Shown: positions 1 through 13,400, numbered from the stretch's first letter. The stretch is 64,000 nucleotides of DNA from Mya arenaria (GCF_026914265.1 NC_069124.1:5482213-5546212), one strand, 5' to 3'. The notes: generated by a model not told the origin, from the letters alone. Numbers and translations are program-made.

Positions 1-632
1 ATCTCATTATGACAAGGCCACTTTTTATTGCCTATTAAAGGTATCATTATCGGATAAAGATCTCTGTTGTTGGCGGTATGCTTTTGGTTAGTAAAATAGT
101 TTGAGTTATAAAGCAATAGCTGCTTTTGCGGAGTGCAAAATAATACCAAAATGCATATATCTTTGAATTCAAAGACACAAATGACAAAGAATAACCCTAT
201 TTATATATATTAATGAGTGCAAAATGCATTTTCCTCCAATGTTATAATTTAACATACAAGTACAAAGTTATTCAAACAACAATTTCAAATTCTTTCCTAT
301 CTCATATTTTTTAATCAAAAGAAAGGCAAGCTAACCTTTCGGAAAAAGGGTGAAAATAGCCCTGGAGACATTTTCATTATGTATACAATTTTTTTCACCA
401 TCTCCGAACATTGCATGTAGGTGTTGAAACGTTCTTAGATATTCCCGATTTTTTGGGGTATAAAACGCAGCGGTGCAGCCAATAAATATATATAGGGAAA
501 ACGCAGCTTTTTTAAAAATACATTTCTTACAGCTTAAAAAGGGTGGAAAAGGCTAGATTTTATTAATTTCCTTGACATTACATATTAAAAAAAAAACATA
601 TTGGTAGTATCGACTAGACACAAAAATGTGTA

Positions 633-1010
633 TTGCAAATTAGGTAAGTTTAATTTCGGAAATGTCAGAAATCTCATTGTTCCTTAAAGTAGTTAAGTAG
701 TTTAATTATACACTGATATATGTTCTTGTTTTTTTTTATTTACGAATGTTTGTAGTATTAGACCCTAAACTGAATACGATCTATTTAAAACTCAAACTCG
801 ATCTATTCCATTCTATTCGGATTGATTTGCCAAATAAGTAAGTTTAATTTCGGAAATATAAGATAGCTGATTCTCCTTAAAGAAGGTAAGTAGTGTATAC
901 ACTTCTGATCTTGTTGTATTTTGTTTAAGATTTTTTTTAAGTATTAGACCTTTAATAACAGAATACGATCTATTCCATTCAACTTAATTTATGCAAATTT
1001 ATTTCGGATG
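633..1010. repeat. Diverged tandem duplication, 194-bp period
   Basis: The phrase TAAGTTTAATTTCGGAAAT at 645 recurs at 839. It is followed in both copies by CTCCTTAAAG/TTCCTTAAAG, a T-rich stretch, GTATTAGACC and AATACGATCTATT. This gives two units of about 194 bp with many substitutions and small indels, so the duplication is old. No coding content is visible. Confidence 0.6.
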
Positions 1011-1900
1011 ACTTTAAACGTCGTCATAATATATTATTTAGTTTGGTCTTTGTAAATAAATTTCACTTCTTAAAGGCTGACTTAAGATGTTTTAATATTT
1101 AATATTTAAAACAATAAGATAATGTTACAACCAAAATGTTGATGAAAGATATAGAAAGGTTATAAATATCTTACCAGTCACAACTTTGTATAAAAATCGG
1201 TACCATTCATTTAAGTGATATGTAAAAAGACAATTTATTTGTTTGGTCTTCAATATTATTATTCTATAAAAAAAATCAATGAAATAAGAAAGTACACATA
1301 CTTTGGAGCTTATGGTAAATACGCTTTACAGTAAGCATACGTGTGTTAGTAAATTGTTGTTTTATAAATCAAAAGAGCTTTGCACAAATCGTCTTTAATA
1401 TAGACCTAAATCTTGTCCACATGACGTGATCATGGGCCAACAGTAGCTGTGTGTATCAATAAACGTGCTAATCCGTTCGTCATGTACTTGACGAGGGACA
1501 CGTGCTAATATCTGACACGCGTCCGTATACTAACAAGCATAAAAGTTTATCGATGTGCACCTGTCATAAACAGAAAAAGAATATTGAATAAAAAAAAGAT
1601 ATTTTGAAGGTTTTTTACCAATAAATTATTACTTACATGGCGACGTTATCAATATAATAACTGCTTCACCTAAAAAAAAATCATGTACAAATTTACGTAT
1701 TGTCGATAAATCAGAAATCCACATCATGATTCAATTGCAGGTGGTCATTGTGAGTCTGGTGCCAATGACATTAATGTGTTACCGAATTTCGGTGACAAGT
1801 AAAACAACCAGTCTGCGAAAAACGGAAAAAATCCCCCGTCAAATCCATAAATATTATAAATTATTGCATTTGTTACCTTCCAGAGTGTTTTGATAATATG

Positions 1901-1995
1901 AACCAATGCGACGACTGCGACAGATGGTACCACAAATAGTGTGTAAATGCGCCGTTGACGTTCGCTAGCAAATGCCGAGAATATGCGTGGTCTTT
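1901..1995 (+). pseudogene. Relic of a PHD-type zinc finger from a transposable element
   Basis: Translation from 1901 reads NQCDDCDRWYHK, a stop, then CVNAPLTFASKCREYAW. The pattern C-D-x-C-x-x-W-Y-H-x-x-C-V is the core of a PHD finger of the kind found in LINE ORF1 proteins and some transposon proteins. The in-frame stop and absence of flanking coding sequence make this a fossil fragment. The parent family cannot be decided from this much. Confidence 0.5.
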
Positions 1996-2261
1996 GTAAA
2001 TCAATTTAACAGAAATGAGTTAAATAACCATGATTAAATATAAACTGATATACGTTATTTATTATTTCAATAATTATTTATACGATACATATAATCCCCG
2101 AGAGATTTCTTCATCCCGAATTATTTCGTAATTGCGCCATGTGTACCGTACCACGCCTTTCATATAATAAAGTTTACTTTGTTATGTATCATATTTTTCA
2201 ATACATTTTATTTTCATATTCATTATCTGTTTATAAATATAATGTCGATTTATAGCATAAC

Positions 2262-2403
<142 letters not shown>

Positions 2404-2728
2404 TTGCATTTTTTTGGCAAAAAATGTTTTGATATGTGACATATCAATATTCCAGGTAAATCAACAGGTATATAACTAGTTGTATAACACTTATCTGTTT
2501 CGATAATTGTGTTTCTATACGTGTTGTTTAATAATATAAAAATCTTGAAATATTTAAATATAATGTTTTTTTTATTGTCATTGTGTTATTTTTGTTAAGA
2601 ATGACACTTAATAAATGAATCCAAAGTTTTTCTGTTTTACTAATGACACTTGAACCCCCGCAATTGGGCCATTGACACATTTTCCCTATATGTCTATATT
2701 GGCTGCGCAACCGCTGCGTTTTATACCG

Positions 2729-3282
2729 ACACAGTCCCGTTGCACGTCAAGACCGGTTACCTGGTTCTAACCGCAATGTAAAAATCGCGCGCGAGATCTC
2801 CCGCGCTTGTTTCCGTCTGTTTAATCATTTTTTCCAGTTGGCAGACACCACGTGTGAATATGCAGATAGAGGGTATTTTATTGTATAATTACATAAACCA
2901 ATCAATATATTTATTTCCTATATATGTGGTACATGAATTTCTTTCTCCTTATGGACAATTTTCTGAAATTAATAAATGATAGCGTACATCAGTACCAGTG
3001 GCTCGAATTTTGGAAACTAAGTTTTATACATGTACAATATAATTATTATTATTGACAATAAATGTGTTATGATCCACAGGCATTTGGCTCATTAGAAGAT
3101 ATGATATACCTTAGGTACAGGTCAGAAACTAGTTTGTCTCTAGCCACAATAATGTGCGTTAGGGAACTTTTTTAACATTTGGATATATTCTTTTTGTTCC
3201 CTAAACGCCACGAGTTGACTGATCCATATCAATGTAAACTATATTCTTCAACTGTTACTCCACAATACTAAACACTTAACTG
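2729..3282. other. Gene-free stretch
   Basis: A short GC-rich patch at about 2730-2820 (including CGCGCGCGAGATCTC) is followed by AT-rich sequence with no coding frame and no repeat that I recognise. Confidence 0.5.
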
Positions 3283-3510
3283 TTAGGGCTATTCCAGTAA
3301 AACATATGTCCCACCCCAGGAAGGCACTTTCAAAATGGACCATCCCCCTTCAGAAGTTTATTTGATGAGAAAAGAACCCCCTTTAGAATATTTTCTGAGC
3401 AAATTCGGACCCCCTTGAGAAGTTTATTTTTTTATACGTCTATATGCAAAGATTATTTGCAATTACTCTTTTGTAACTCTTTGATCAGGTGAGCTATATA
3501 GGACCTTATA

Positions 3511-3717
3511 GCTCACCCTAGTTTCTAAGCCAATCATCACCCAGAGATTTTCAAATCTTTGCTCGAATAGGTTTCATATAAGATCACATCTGCACCCAAT
3601 AAGTTAATTATTATAACTAGGTCAACAGACATGGCGCGCGCCAAATGAACTTCGAGCAGCCATTAGGCACGCTGTATACGGCCTTGTTCGATGATTGGCT
3701 TAGAAACTAGGGTGAAC
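3511..3717. mobile_element. MITE with 28-bp inverted ends and TATA flanks
   Basis: The left end GCTCACCCTAGTTTCTAAGC matches the complement of the right end with one mismatch over 28 bp. TATA lies directly outside both ends (3507-3510 and 3718-3721), as expected for a Tc1/mariner-like or similar MITE with a TA or TATA target. Just left of it, 3490-3517 is a further short palindrome (GTGAGCTATA...TATAGCTCAC). The element is nested in the larger TIR element. Confidence 0.7.
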
Positions 3718-4052
3718 TATAAGTCGGTTACAGCTCATGTAATGGAAAATAACAAAACTTATTACTGGGCTTAGCTTGTAATAAATTTTGTTATTTTCCA
3801 TTAATAAATTTGGTTATTTTCCATTATATGGACTATAACCTACACACCACGGTTCTCTTGTTTCTTCATATGTTGCTATAAGTGCATATTAAGCCACATG
3901 AGGCTGAAACTTTCACCCATGAAATTATATACAAACTAAAAATACCTTGTGGTCGAAATGTTAAGGGGACGAAACATTCGGATTTATAACATTTACGCAA
4001 TACGTACAAATTATGATTTCTAATAAAATTCTAGACAACTGTTGTCAATTTA

Positions 4053-5326
4053 CAGGGGTCGACACTAACCATTTTTCCAAGGGATCCCGAAGGGACACCA
4101 ACATTTGAAATCAGGTGTCCCTTCCTGAAATTAGGAGTCCCTTCCACTTTTTACATTTTTTCATTGTTGAGCCTGTTTTAATATTAAATTCAACATCCTT
4201 TTACTTTTCAATTTGTAATGCAAGTATAAACCACCATAATTATTATACATGTTTTCAGCAGCATGTAATGACAGGTTAGTAGCACTGAATGGCAGTGAGG
4301 TATATTTTGGTCTCTAAGTTGGTAGATTGGGTTCAAAAGCGGGAGAATGTCTAAGTCCCTTTTGTTTTCAGTCAAAAACAGAGATGGATACAATGTAAAC
4401 AAAAACTTGATGTTGTTACTATTTTTAGATTTTTGGAAAATACGCATAAAATACATCATGGTTCAGGGTCTTGTCAAATGCCGGTGCTTTTCATTAAGAA
4501 ACTGTAGGAATATTACATCTGGCTTGTGAAAACTCCAATCAATATTTAGTAGAGCTGTTGATAAATCAATCAGACTGCCCAACAGTCGTAGTGCATACTG
4601 GAAGAGCAGACGACCTAAAATTATTGAATACATGTTAATTTTCGCGCCAAAAAGTCATAAAATTTTATAAATTTATTGAATTAATGAATAAAACCCTGCA
4701 AATTTTATTTCTATTATTTTTTATCAAGGCATAAAATATATGTCTTTAAAATTAACAAAGAATATTGATAAGTTGAATGCCAATTAACAAAGAATGCTGA
4801 ATGTAGGATGCAGTTCTTTTGTGTCGTAAATGTTACTGTAAATACTCAAAGGTCGCATCATATTATATAAAAGGTATCACCAGAGTTGGCATCTTTTTTG
4901 GGCGGTTCTGACACATAAGCAAAACAATTCCAGATAAGTATTTTACCGATAATAAATCTCTGTCAGCTCTGACCTTGTTTAAAATATAAACAACAAAACG
5001 GAAGCGTTAACCTGCATGCGCCTGTGAAATGACCTGTTTATTTATAGATTCATGACGTAACTATAGTCAAATAGTCAGCTATACTTTCGCTTTGATGAGT
5101 CCGATAATGATAATTAATAATATTGTTTTGACATGTGCTGTCAAGAAATTTAGGGAGCCCGAATTTAGGTAATAAATTAATTAAATGCTACTTATTTATT
5201 GATATTTAGCGTTTATCAGTCAGAAATTTAAGTGTCCCGACGGAATACCGGACTTCGAAGTTCAGGTGTCCCTCCTGAAAAACTGGTGTCCTCGGGATCC
5301 CGGGACCCCGTTAGTGTCGAACACTG
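4053..5326. mobile_element. hAT-like non-autonomous element, about 1.27 kb
   Basis: The left end starts CAGGGGTCGACACTAAC. The right end read on the minus strand starts CAGTGTTCGACACTAAC. Both continue into GGGATCCCGA and GGACACC repeats. CAATTT lies next to both ends, though not as a clean 8-bp duplication. Ends of the form CAGNG are usual in hAT elements. No transposase frame is seen. The insertion lies just inside the intron that follows the SAM-like exon at 5344-5443. Confidence 0.6.
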
Positions 5327-5343
5327 CAATTTGGTATACTTAC

Positions 5344-5443
5344 CACGAAACGTATCCACACATGCGGCGCAACTATTGGTTTCTAGCCAATTTTGTAGGT
5401 TGGTCTTCGACCACGACTTTACAAATTCTGGCGCCTCCGCCAT
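5344..5443 (-). CDS. Lone first coding exon with a SAM-like N-terminus
   Basis: The minus strand reads ATGGCGGAGGCGCCAG at 5443 in a strong start context (AAGATGGCGG, also a YY1-type site found at many metazoan promoters). It encodes 33 residues starting MAEAPEFVKSWSK, then a near-perfect donor (G|GTAAGTATA) at 5343. The spacing W-S-x-x-x-L-x-x-W-L followed by F-R-G resembles the first helices of a SAM domain. No later exon can be found to the left in this window. It is either the start of a host gene with a long first intron or an exon captured by the surrounding TIR element. The function is unknown. Confidence 0.45.
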
Positions 5444-5777
5444 CTTGTTGTCAAGGGACGCAACTTCTTCTGATTTCCGGTACCGCGGAACCGACTCGTA
5501 ATATCGCGAAAATTTGTATCCAAACCAATTCTGTACACGACGTTCGGTAAAATATGTTATATGGATAAAAAAACCCGGTATTTCACCATCGGGCAGTGAA
5601 TATAAATGAGCAGATACGGTCAGAAGCAAAAAAGAAAATGACGCCCCCTTATAGAAGCGAAATTGGACTTATCACCACCCCCTACAGTAGCAAATTAAGA
5701 AAAAGACCTACCCCCTACAGAATTTCTTTATTTTGCCGTCCTGGGGTGGGACATATGTTTAACTGGAATAGCCCTTA

Positions 5778-7196
5778 AACAAAACCACAAAAGTTACACT
5801 TTAATTATTTTAGCCAATACGTTTTAATTTTTACACTTAAGTGTTTAATGAAACACAAATAATTAGTTTAATTTGACTTGTGTCAATAAAGCAACGCCAT
5901 TTTGAAACCATCTAGCAGGTGCCCGTTATCTTTCCGCTCAATATACTTAGCACTGGGATCTGTCATTCTTGGCTAGATAAAAAACAAGTGGGATGTGGAC
6001 GTGTGGAGTCGCCAAATCTAAAATCGTCAAAGACTCTGAAGCGTCTGTTTATATAGACTAGCTTGTATTTGTTAAAATACCTAATGGAAGTTTACTTTAA
6101 AGGCAAAAATGACCAATAATATATACGACCAACCCACAATATACATCATTAACGATACATGTATACACAATCTTGTCTTCGCGAACACATATTCATTTTT
6201 TCCGAGTAATCAAGTACTCGATCGAACGATCGTCCGAGTACTCGAGTATTAATTTTACTACTCGTTGCCATCCCTAGTTTTTTTCTGATCAATTACTTTA
6301 GAAGCCATTGTCCAAGTATCACCAAGTTTGGTTTGAATATGTATAGTCATAATATCTTAGTTATGTTCAATAACTGAGCCATATCACTCTAGTCACTCAA
6401 GAGCTATTGCCATTTAATTATGAAAAATTACCAAAAATCGCTCTTGCCTGATCAATTTTTTTTAGAAGCCTACATGTATGTCTGATCATCGCCACAAAAT
6501 TTAGACAATATTTCAATGGGCAGAAAGTATCAGGTTTGATAACCAGTTACTTTCCTTGATTCACTCGAAGAGATTTGACCCTCAAATTGGTAAAAACTGT
6601 CTTTACACTTTACAGTGTCTGCTGTTTAAATTTGGCTAACATACAACCAATTGTCACCAAACTTGAGTGACCTTAAAATAGGAGGGGTGTCAAGAACCAT
6701 CCACATAGATTTGTGTTGTTTCTTATTTCAACTTGTAAATTTTAAATTGCTGTCCCTGTGAAGTGTTTTTTTTTATCTAATATGGGGCTGAAATTGAGCC
6801 CTGTTCACAGTTTAAACAAGATGACTATTTTTCACTTAAGTATGAGCAAAATTCACATTCATTACCTATAATGTATTGTTCATGGAATTTTGTTCAGCAA
6901 GCAATGGTATAAACCCCATTTCTAGCATTTTTTTTAAATAATCAATGTTTTAATAATCTTGCTTTTCACAATTTGTTTTAACTATATTTTCAAGTGACAT
7001 CAAATGACCCCATTCACAAAATATAGAAAAAAACACCCTGCAAGCTGCATTTTACAAATAAGTTTTGCTTTAAAACCATTGATACAGTAGGGTGCAAAAG
7101 TATTTCTTAAATGTTGACTTATTAATATTTGCTGGTGCAAAAAGTATTCCTTAAATGGCAAATTATAAGATGTGTTGGCTCATTCATCCCTTGCAG
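5778..7196. other. Gene-free stretch with a hAT end and degenerate tandem units
   Basis: At 6200-6286 the sequence runs through CGAGTACTCGAGTATT to TACTACTCGTTGCCATCCCTA, a typical hAT terminus. From 6287 to about 6700 it resembles the tandem family at 15960-17640 (phrases such as GATCAATTACTTTAGAAGCC and AGTGTCTGCT). The rest is AT-rich with no coding frame. The missing PAICS start exon should lie in or beyond this stretch but I cannot identify it securely. Confidence 0.5.
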
Positions 7197-7228
7197 ATTG
7201 GTCGGCTCGGACAGAGTTTCCCAAGGAG
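7197..7228 (+). CDS. Candidate small upstream coding exon of PAICS
   Basis: CATCCCTTGCAG at 7185-7196 is a good acceptor and GTAATTAAT at 7229 a fair donor, enclosing 32 bases. Spliced to the exon at 7290 they stay in frame and read LVGSDRVSQG before [13 protein letters not shown]. The predicted N-terminus would then need another exon to supply a methionine. The call rests on splice signals and frame alone and could be chance. Confidence 0.3.
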
Positions 7229-7289
7229 GTAATTAATGTAACTACTAACACTAGGAACAAAATATAGATAGATACCCTATCATTTTCAG

Positions 7290-7487
7290 GAAATACAGTT
7301 GGTGACAAGGTTGTTGAGGGAAAGACGAAAATTGTGTATCGTCTAGCTGACAATCCAGACAAGGTTTTACTGCATTCTAAGGACCGTATAACAGCAGGAG
7401 ATGGGGAGAGAGCCCATGATCTGAAGGGAAAAGCTGAGATCTCGACAACTACGGCGTCAGCTATCTTTGAGATGCTCAATAATGCAG
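7290..7487 (+). CDS. PAICS: PAICS exon encoding the start of the SAICAR synthetase domain
   Basis: The acceptor is CATTTTCAG and the donor GTATTTTAG. The exon reads [18 protein letters not shown] and then [19 protein letters not shown], which includes the conserved nucleotide-binding GKTK stretch. It ends in phase 1 after LNNA. Confidence 0.92.
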
Positions 7488-10400
7488 GTATTTTAGTAGA
7501 GCAAGTTTAGAAATTGGGGCACACGCCTGATTTCTTCAATCTCAACATGTACAACAACGTAACATTCACATTTTGACGAGTACATGTAGCTACACATACA
7601 AGTCTAAGTACAAGTAGTGTTTTTCAAACTCAATTATGTAAAAGGCGTATTTCTAGATCAGCTTGTTTTGTGCAGAATGCCATCAGTTTTATTGATATGA
7701 AGTATTAAATCTGAGCAGTTATATTTCAGGGATAAAGTCACATTTCATCAAGCGAAGTGGACAGACATGTATGGTTTGCAACTACTGTGACATGGTTCCC
7801 CTGGAGTTTGTTACCCGCAGGATTGCAACGGGCTCCTTCCTGAAAAGGAATCCGGGAGTTAAAGAGGGTTACCGGTTCTGTCCTCCGAAACAGGAGATCT
7901 TCTTTAAGGTATATCAGCTCACTTGAACTGTCAGTATCAAATTTATACTATGACGCATCTTTCCCACAACCTTATACAATAACCTTTCATTACTGTAATG
8001 AAATTTGCTACATGCTTGAATTTAGTGAATTTATAATAGGTGTCTTATTCTACATGTTGTATAAATTGCTGAATCCATACATTGTGGATATAGTCCCAGC
8101 TGTAACTTCATCATGTACAGAGGGATTGTAAAATAAATGTGTTTGGTACATAAAGGCAGTGTCACATGCAAGATCCACAACCCTATGTCAAGTGCCAGGT
8201 CACACTAAGAGTTTAATCATCATGGGATGCTTCATAAATGCACGTAGAGTATCTTTGTCCTGGCTGTAGCTTTGTGAAATTGTCATGGATTGTGGAATTT
8301 TAAAATGAATAAGCCTTTGTGTTTGTTACATAAAGGGGATGTGCCTTGTGAATTTACCTCTCCCTCATCACTCCCAAACAATTGAGTTCAACAATCATAG
8401 GGTCTGGAGTATGCGATTTTGTTAGCTCTTCCTGAATGTCGGCATATCAGTAATTACATAATCCATCAAACTGGAAGGCACTTCGGGGGCATTGGTCACT
8501 TAATGTGACAGCTGTTGTTGCATGACTTATTTATGGATTTAATACTATTGATTCAGTATAAATCTCCCTTTCATGGATAACAAGCACTGTTCATCAAAGG
8601 CAATTGTAATAATGACATATATGTAAAGAAACATATGTATATAACTTCAAGCTTCACACTGTGACATATTTGCAATCTGCATGTACACAGGATGATGCCA
8701 ACCATGACCCCCAGTGGTCGTATGAGCAATGTGTGGAAGCCAAGCTGGAGTTTGGGGGTCGATTAATCGGGCGGGATGAGATCGATATCATGTGTAAATC
8801 GACCGTGACAGTGTTCGAGGTTCTGGAGAAAGCCTGGGCTTCTCTTGATTGTTCACTAATTGACATGAAGATCGAGTTTGGTGTCAACCCGAAGACTGGT
8901 AAGACTTAGACCGGTTAGAATGCAGAGGATGTGAACGGGGTTCAGTTTAGATAAAAAACAAATTTATAACAGTAGGACACATTCAACCAAGAAAATCTTA
9001 ATATTTTAAAGTGGGAAATAACAAAACTTACATAAATAAGCGACTAAAAATCAAGATTTAGGTTGATGTTATTAAACGCTGTTTAAAACATTGCGACAGG
9101 TGAAAAATTGTTTTGACATGTAAAATTTTAGTGTTTACCTGTCGCCATGTCCTGTGAAGAAAAAAAGCATTGTCTAGTGGTATGGGTGTTTGTCTCATCT
9201 AAGTGGTTTTGGGTTCAAGTCCCACATTCCAGTAAACTAGACGAGAGCATAATGCTATTAGTATTCAGCTTTTGACAAAAAAAAATGTTATCATAGCAAG
9301 TAACTTTATTTGAGATTAAAGTAAGATTAAAGTATAAAATGCAAAGTTGTTCCTAAACTATAAACCAATTGTTTTTGAAGAAATATATTATGTTTAGTAT
9401 TAGCATTATTCATGTCCAATATTATGAATGCATGAAGCTTACTAAATTAAGGAAAACAAATATTGTTGGAAGCAAATAACTTTAAAATGTAAAATGTTTT
9501 TTGACAGAATTTTGAAACTGCCATTAATATGACACTGGTTTTCAACAAACAATTAACAATCATTTCAACAAACAATTACCAATAATTTGAAACAATCAAT
9601 TTACCAATTAAGGGGTTATATTTAGTCAAAACGTAGCATAACGAAGTATAATCAAATGGATTACTTTGACCTTCCACTTCTGACAAGTGATCAGACAGAA
9701 CTAGGCTACCAATAGAACCATATTAAATGTGTAAATGGGACTGTACATAAGGAGCAATTGATAATGTCCTTAACAAACGCCCGTGCATCCCTCAGTCAAA
9801 AGTTGTATAAAGCTTATTTTACTGTGATTTTTGTTCATTTATAATAAAAAAAATCATTAGTATTGACTTCCCTCCAGGTGAAATTCTGCTTGCGGACATC
9901 ATTGACAGTGACTCATGGCGTCTGTGGCCAGCCGGAGACCGTCGCCTGATGAAGGACAAACAGGTGTATCGGGAACTGAGGGAAGTCACATCAGAGGCCC
10001 TAGACACTGTTAAACGCAACTTTGAGTGGGTTGCTGACAGGGTTGGGGTAAGTTTTGCCATTTTAACAGCTGATGTTTTAGCCTGCATGGGATTGTCAGC
10101 TGATGTATAAAATAAAAAGGTAATTAAGTAGTTATAGAAAACTGCGGCCAAAACTAGAACAAGCCGGCGAATCCTGCGTGTTAAAAAGTTGCTTTGTTCT
10201 GAATTTTACACATGCCGTGTTAAACAATCATAGGCCAATGTGAGATTTAGGCTATATTAGGTATTTGATCAACATCAAATGTTTCACCAAACTATTAAAT
10301 CCTAATCTGTATCGGCGAGCTGTAGTATTAATTGGCTCTCCCACAGACATAGGCCGCCTTGACAAGATTTGGGTGCTGAGTGGCACCTTTTTTACATCAC

Positions 10401-13400
10401 AAACTAAACTGTATTCCCATAATGTACTGTTTTCAGCAATTGAGCCCCAAACCATCTGGGCGTGCAGTGGTGTTTATGGGCTCTCCCACAGACATGGCCC
10501 ACTGTGAGAAGATTAGGGCGGCCTGCAAACTGTATGGGGTTCCTTGTGAACTACGGGTATCATCTGCTCACAAGGGCACAGACGAAACAAAGAACATCCT
10601 AGCCCAGTATGAAGGTAAAAGTCTTGGTTTATTTAAATTTATATTTGCTTGAGCAGACAGCTGATAAGGCCTAAAATAAAAAAAAAATTTGTTTGGAGTA
10701 ACGCGACCGACCCATAAAAATCGTTGCCGACTCAATTTTTTTTTTGGCATTTTGATCCGCAAATTTTTTTTTCAACGCCTTTCCGCTACTATTTTCTGTT
10801 TCTGCTCTTTTCTTCTGTTTCGGTTCTTTTCGATTTGTAGACACACTCGTAGAGCTTCAGTTTTTATCGCTGATCGCAATGAGCGTTTCGAAAACATGGC
10901 TGACTGCAAGTTTGTCGAACGTGAACCGAACGAAATTACGTTTTGTGTGACAATAAATTACTTAAATAAAAAAATTAAAAACAACTTTGTAAGAAAATTC
11001 AATGTCGACTACACATGGTACGATGTATTTGATATTTTAATGGAGAATGAAAATTCCGATAGAATTGATTTTATTTGGTAAAACATAATGAAACATTTTA
11101 CAATGTAAAATCAAACCAATTTGTTTCACATTTTCGTTTGCTTATCTTGAGTGTCATAAGTTTGTTTTGTTGAGTTCATCTCTGTGTCAGTCTTAAGTAG
11201 ATTGAAATTCTTTGAAATTAAAAAAATAAAGGATCAGAAGTTAAGATGTTTGTTGTTCAAAAGTTTATTACAATGCCTTGAATAACTAGTGTTATGTAGT
11301 GAATGTACTGTACACAAGATCCAGTTGTCGTTGGAGAAAAAAAAATAAAAAAAAAAATACCTACCTACCCACCTTAAAAAATCTGGGTAGGGTTACTCCA
11401 AACAAGAATTTTTTTAAGGTTGGCCTAATTGATAGAACTCACTCTGGAATCCTTTTCATCAGTGCTGTGTCCTATTTGAGAGGAAGAAAAACACCGAACA
11501 GTTTGAGAATATGATGTATTTTCAGCAGGAGGGAACAAAGTTGTGACATTGTGTTTGTTTAGTTAACTGCAATTCTTATAAAAAAATTTTTTTAGTTAAC
11601 TGCTATTCTTGTCAATTAAGTGTGGTTCTACCTGGCAGCTGATGGGTTTTTAGCTCGACTATTCGAAGAATAGGTGGGCTATACTACTCGCCCCAGCGTC
11701 GGCGTCCGGTTTAAGTTTTAGGGTAAGTTGGAATTTTCACTTATAAGTCCAATACCCTACATTCAATTGACTTAATACTTCACACAGTTATTCAGGGCCA
11801 TCACATGATGAGGTTAGATAACTCCATATTATTCTTTACACAGATTATGGCCCCTGATTGACTATGGAACTTGGGTTAAAATTTTAGGGCAAGTTGGAAT
11901 ATTTATTAATAACTTCTATATCCTTTGTTCAATTGACTTAATACTTCACACAGCTGTTCAGGACCATCCCACAATGAGTTTACATAACTCCATATTATCC
12001 TAAATACAAGTTATGGCCCCTGATTGACTTAGGTTAAAGTTTTAGGGCAGGTTAAAGTTTTAGGGCAAGTTGGGATTTTCACTTAAAACTCCAATACCAT
12101 TCATTCAATTGACTTAATACTTCACACAGATGTTCAGAGCCATCACATAATGAGGTTAGATAACTCCATATTATCTTTTATACAAATTATGGCCCCTGAT
12201 TGACTATGGAACTTAGGTTAAAGTTTTAGGGCAGGTTGGGATATTGTTAATAACTTCTATACCCTTCATTCAATTGACTTAATACTTCGCACAATTGTTC
12301 AGGACCATTACCCAATGAGGTTACATAACTCCATATCCTTAATACAAGATTGACTTAGGTTTAAGTTTTAGGCAAGTAAAAGTTAAGGGCAAGTTGGGAT
12401 TTTAATAAAAAGAACTTCTATACCGTTCATTAAATGCACTTAATAAAATTCAAAATTATTTACGACCATCTTACAACAAGAAACATAACTCTGTTTTAAG
12501 CCTAAATACAAGTTATGGCCCTTGATTTTTTAGATTTTTTATTATTATTATTTTTTTATTTCCTTTGAAAGGCATATTTGTATATTCTTAACCACATTTT
12601 CATAATGGGAAATCAAGTTATTTGAATGACTTGCGTCATTGTTTGGGCGTGCTGGTGGGAGGGCAGGATCAAAGTACCTTATGTATCAAATTATTTTAAT
12701 TAGGTTTGACATAAATAGACCAAACTTGGTATTTTTACATCCTTATTGTATTCTAAGTCAAAGCGGCATAGTCGAGCGCTGTCTTACGACAGCTGGAAAG
12801 GCAGGTTTGAATCTATGTCTCCTAAATCGAAATTCAGTTTATTTCTGTTTTTTTGTTTTTTGTCTTCAGCACACTGCATTTTAATAATAAATCATTTTTA
12901 TTGAATGAACATTGATTTGGATTGGATATCTTTTTTCAGACAAGATGTACCCTACTGTAAACAATTATCTTTGATTGATATATATTTTCATAAATATACA
13001 ACTGTTTGCAAATAAAATTAGCATTTCAAGTTTTTGATGCAATGTATAATCATGGTTTTATCGGCCCTAATCTATCTAGTGATTTTCAAATGACCAATCA
13101 GTTTACTTCACAAATCAAAGACAACAACTGCAGTCATCACTGAGATGATATTAACTTGAGAGTATTCTAATCTGTATTTTAGGTGAAGGTATCCCTACTG
13201 TGTTTATCGCAGTGGCAGGGAGGAGTAACGGCCTGGGACCGGTGCTGTCGGGGAACGCTGCATGGCCAGTCATCAACTGTCCCCCGATATCAGCTGACTG
13301 GGGTGCTGAGGATATCTGGTCCTCCCTCAGGCTGCCGTCAGGTGAGTTATGTCTCCAGGCCTTCTTCTATAGTACCCACTTTTTCGACTATCCGACCCAT

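Larger units (their letters stand above)
3286..5774. mobile_element. Harbinger-type TIR element, internally replaced, 2.5 kb
   Basis: The left end begins GGGCTATTCCAGTAAAACAT and the right end is its complement with one difference over those 20 bases. The match continues through CCCACCCCAGGA. Beyond it, both ends carry subterminal CCCCCTT/CCCCCTA repeats (3340-3420 and 5640-5720). TTA flanks both sides (3283-3285 and 5775-5777), matching the TWA duplication of PIF/Harbinger elements. No transposase lies inside. The interior instead holds a MITE, a hAT-like element and a minus-strand first exon, so this is a non-autonomous copy that may carry host DNA. Confidence 0.7.

Noticed and set aside
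5344-5443. Missing first exon of PAICS
   Set aside because: It is on the opposite strand and does not resemble the PAICS N-terminus.
10283-10376. Functional alternative PAICS exon
   Set aside because: No in-frame acceptor precedes it and no good donor follows.
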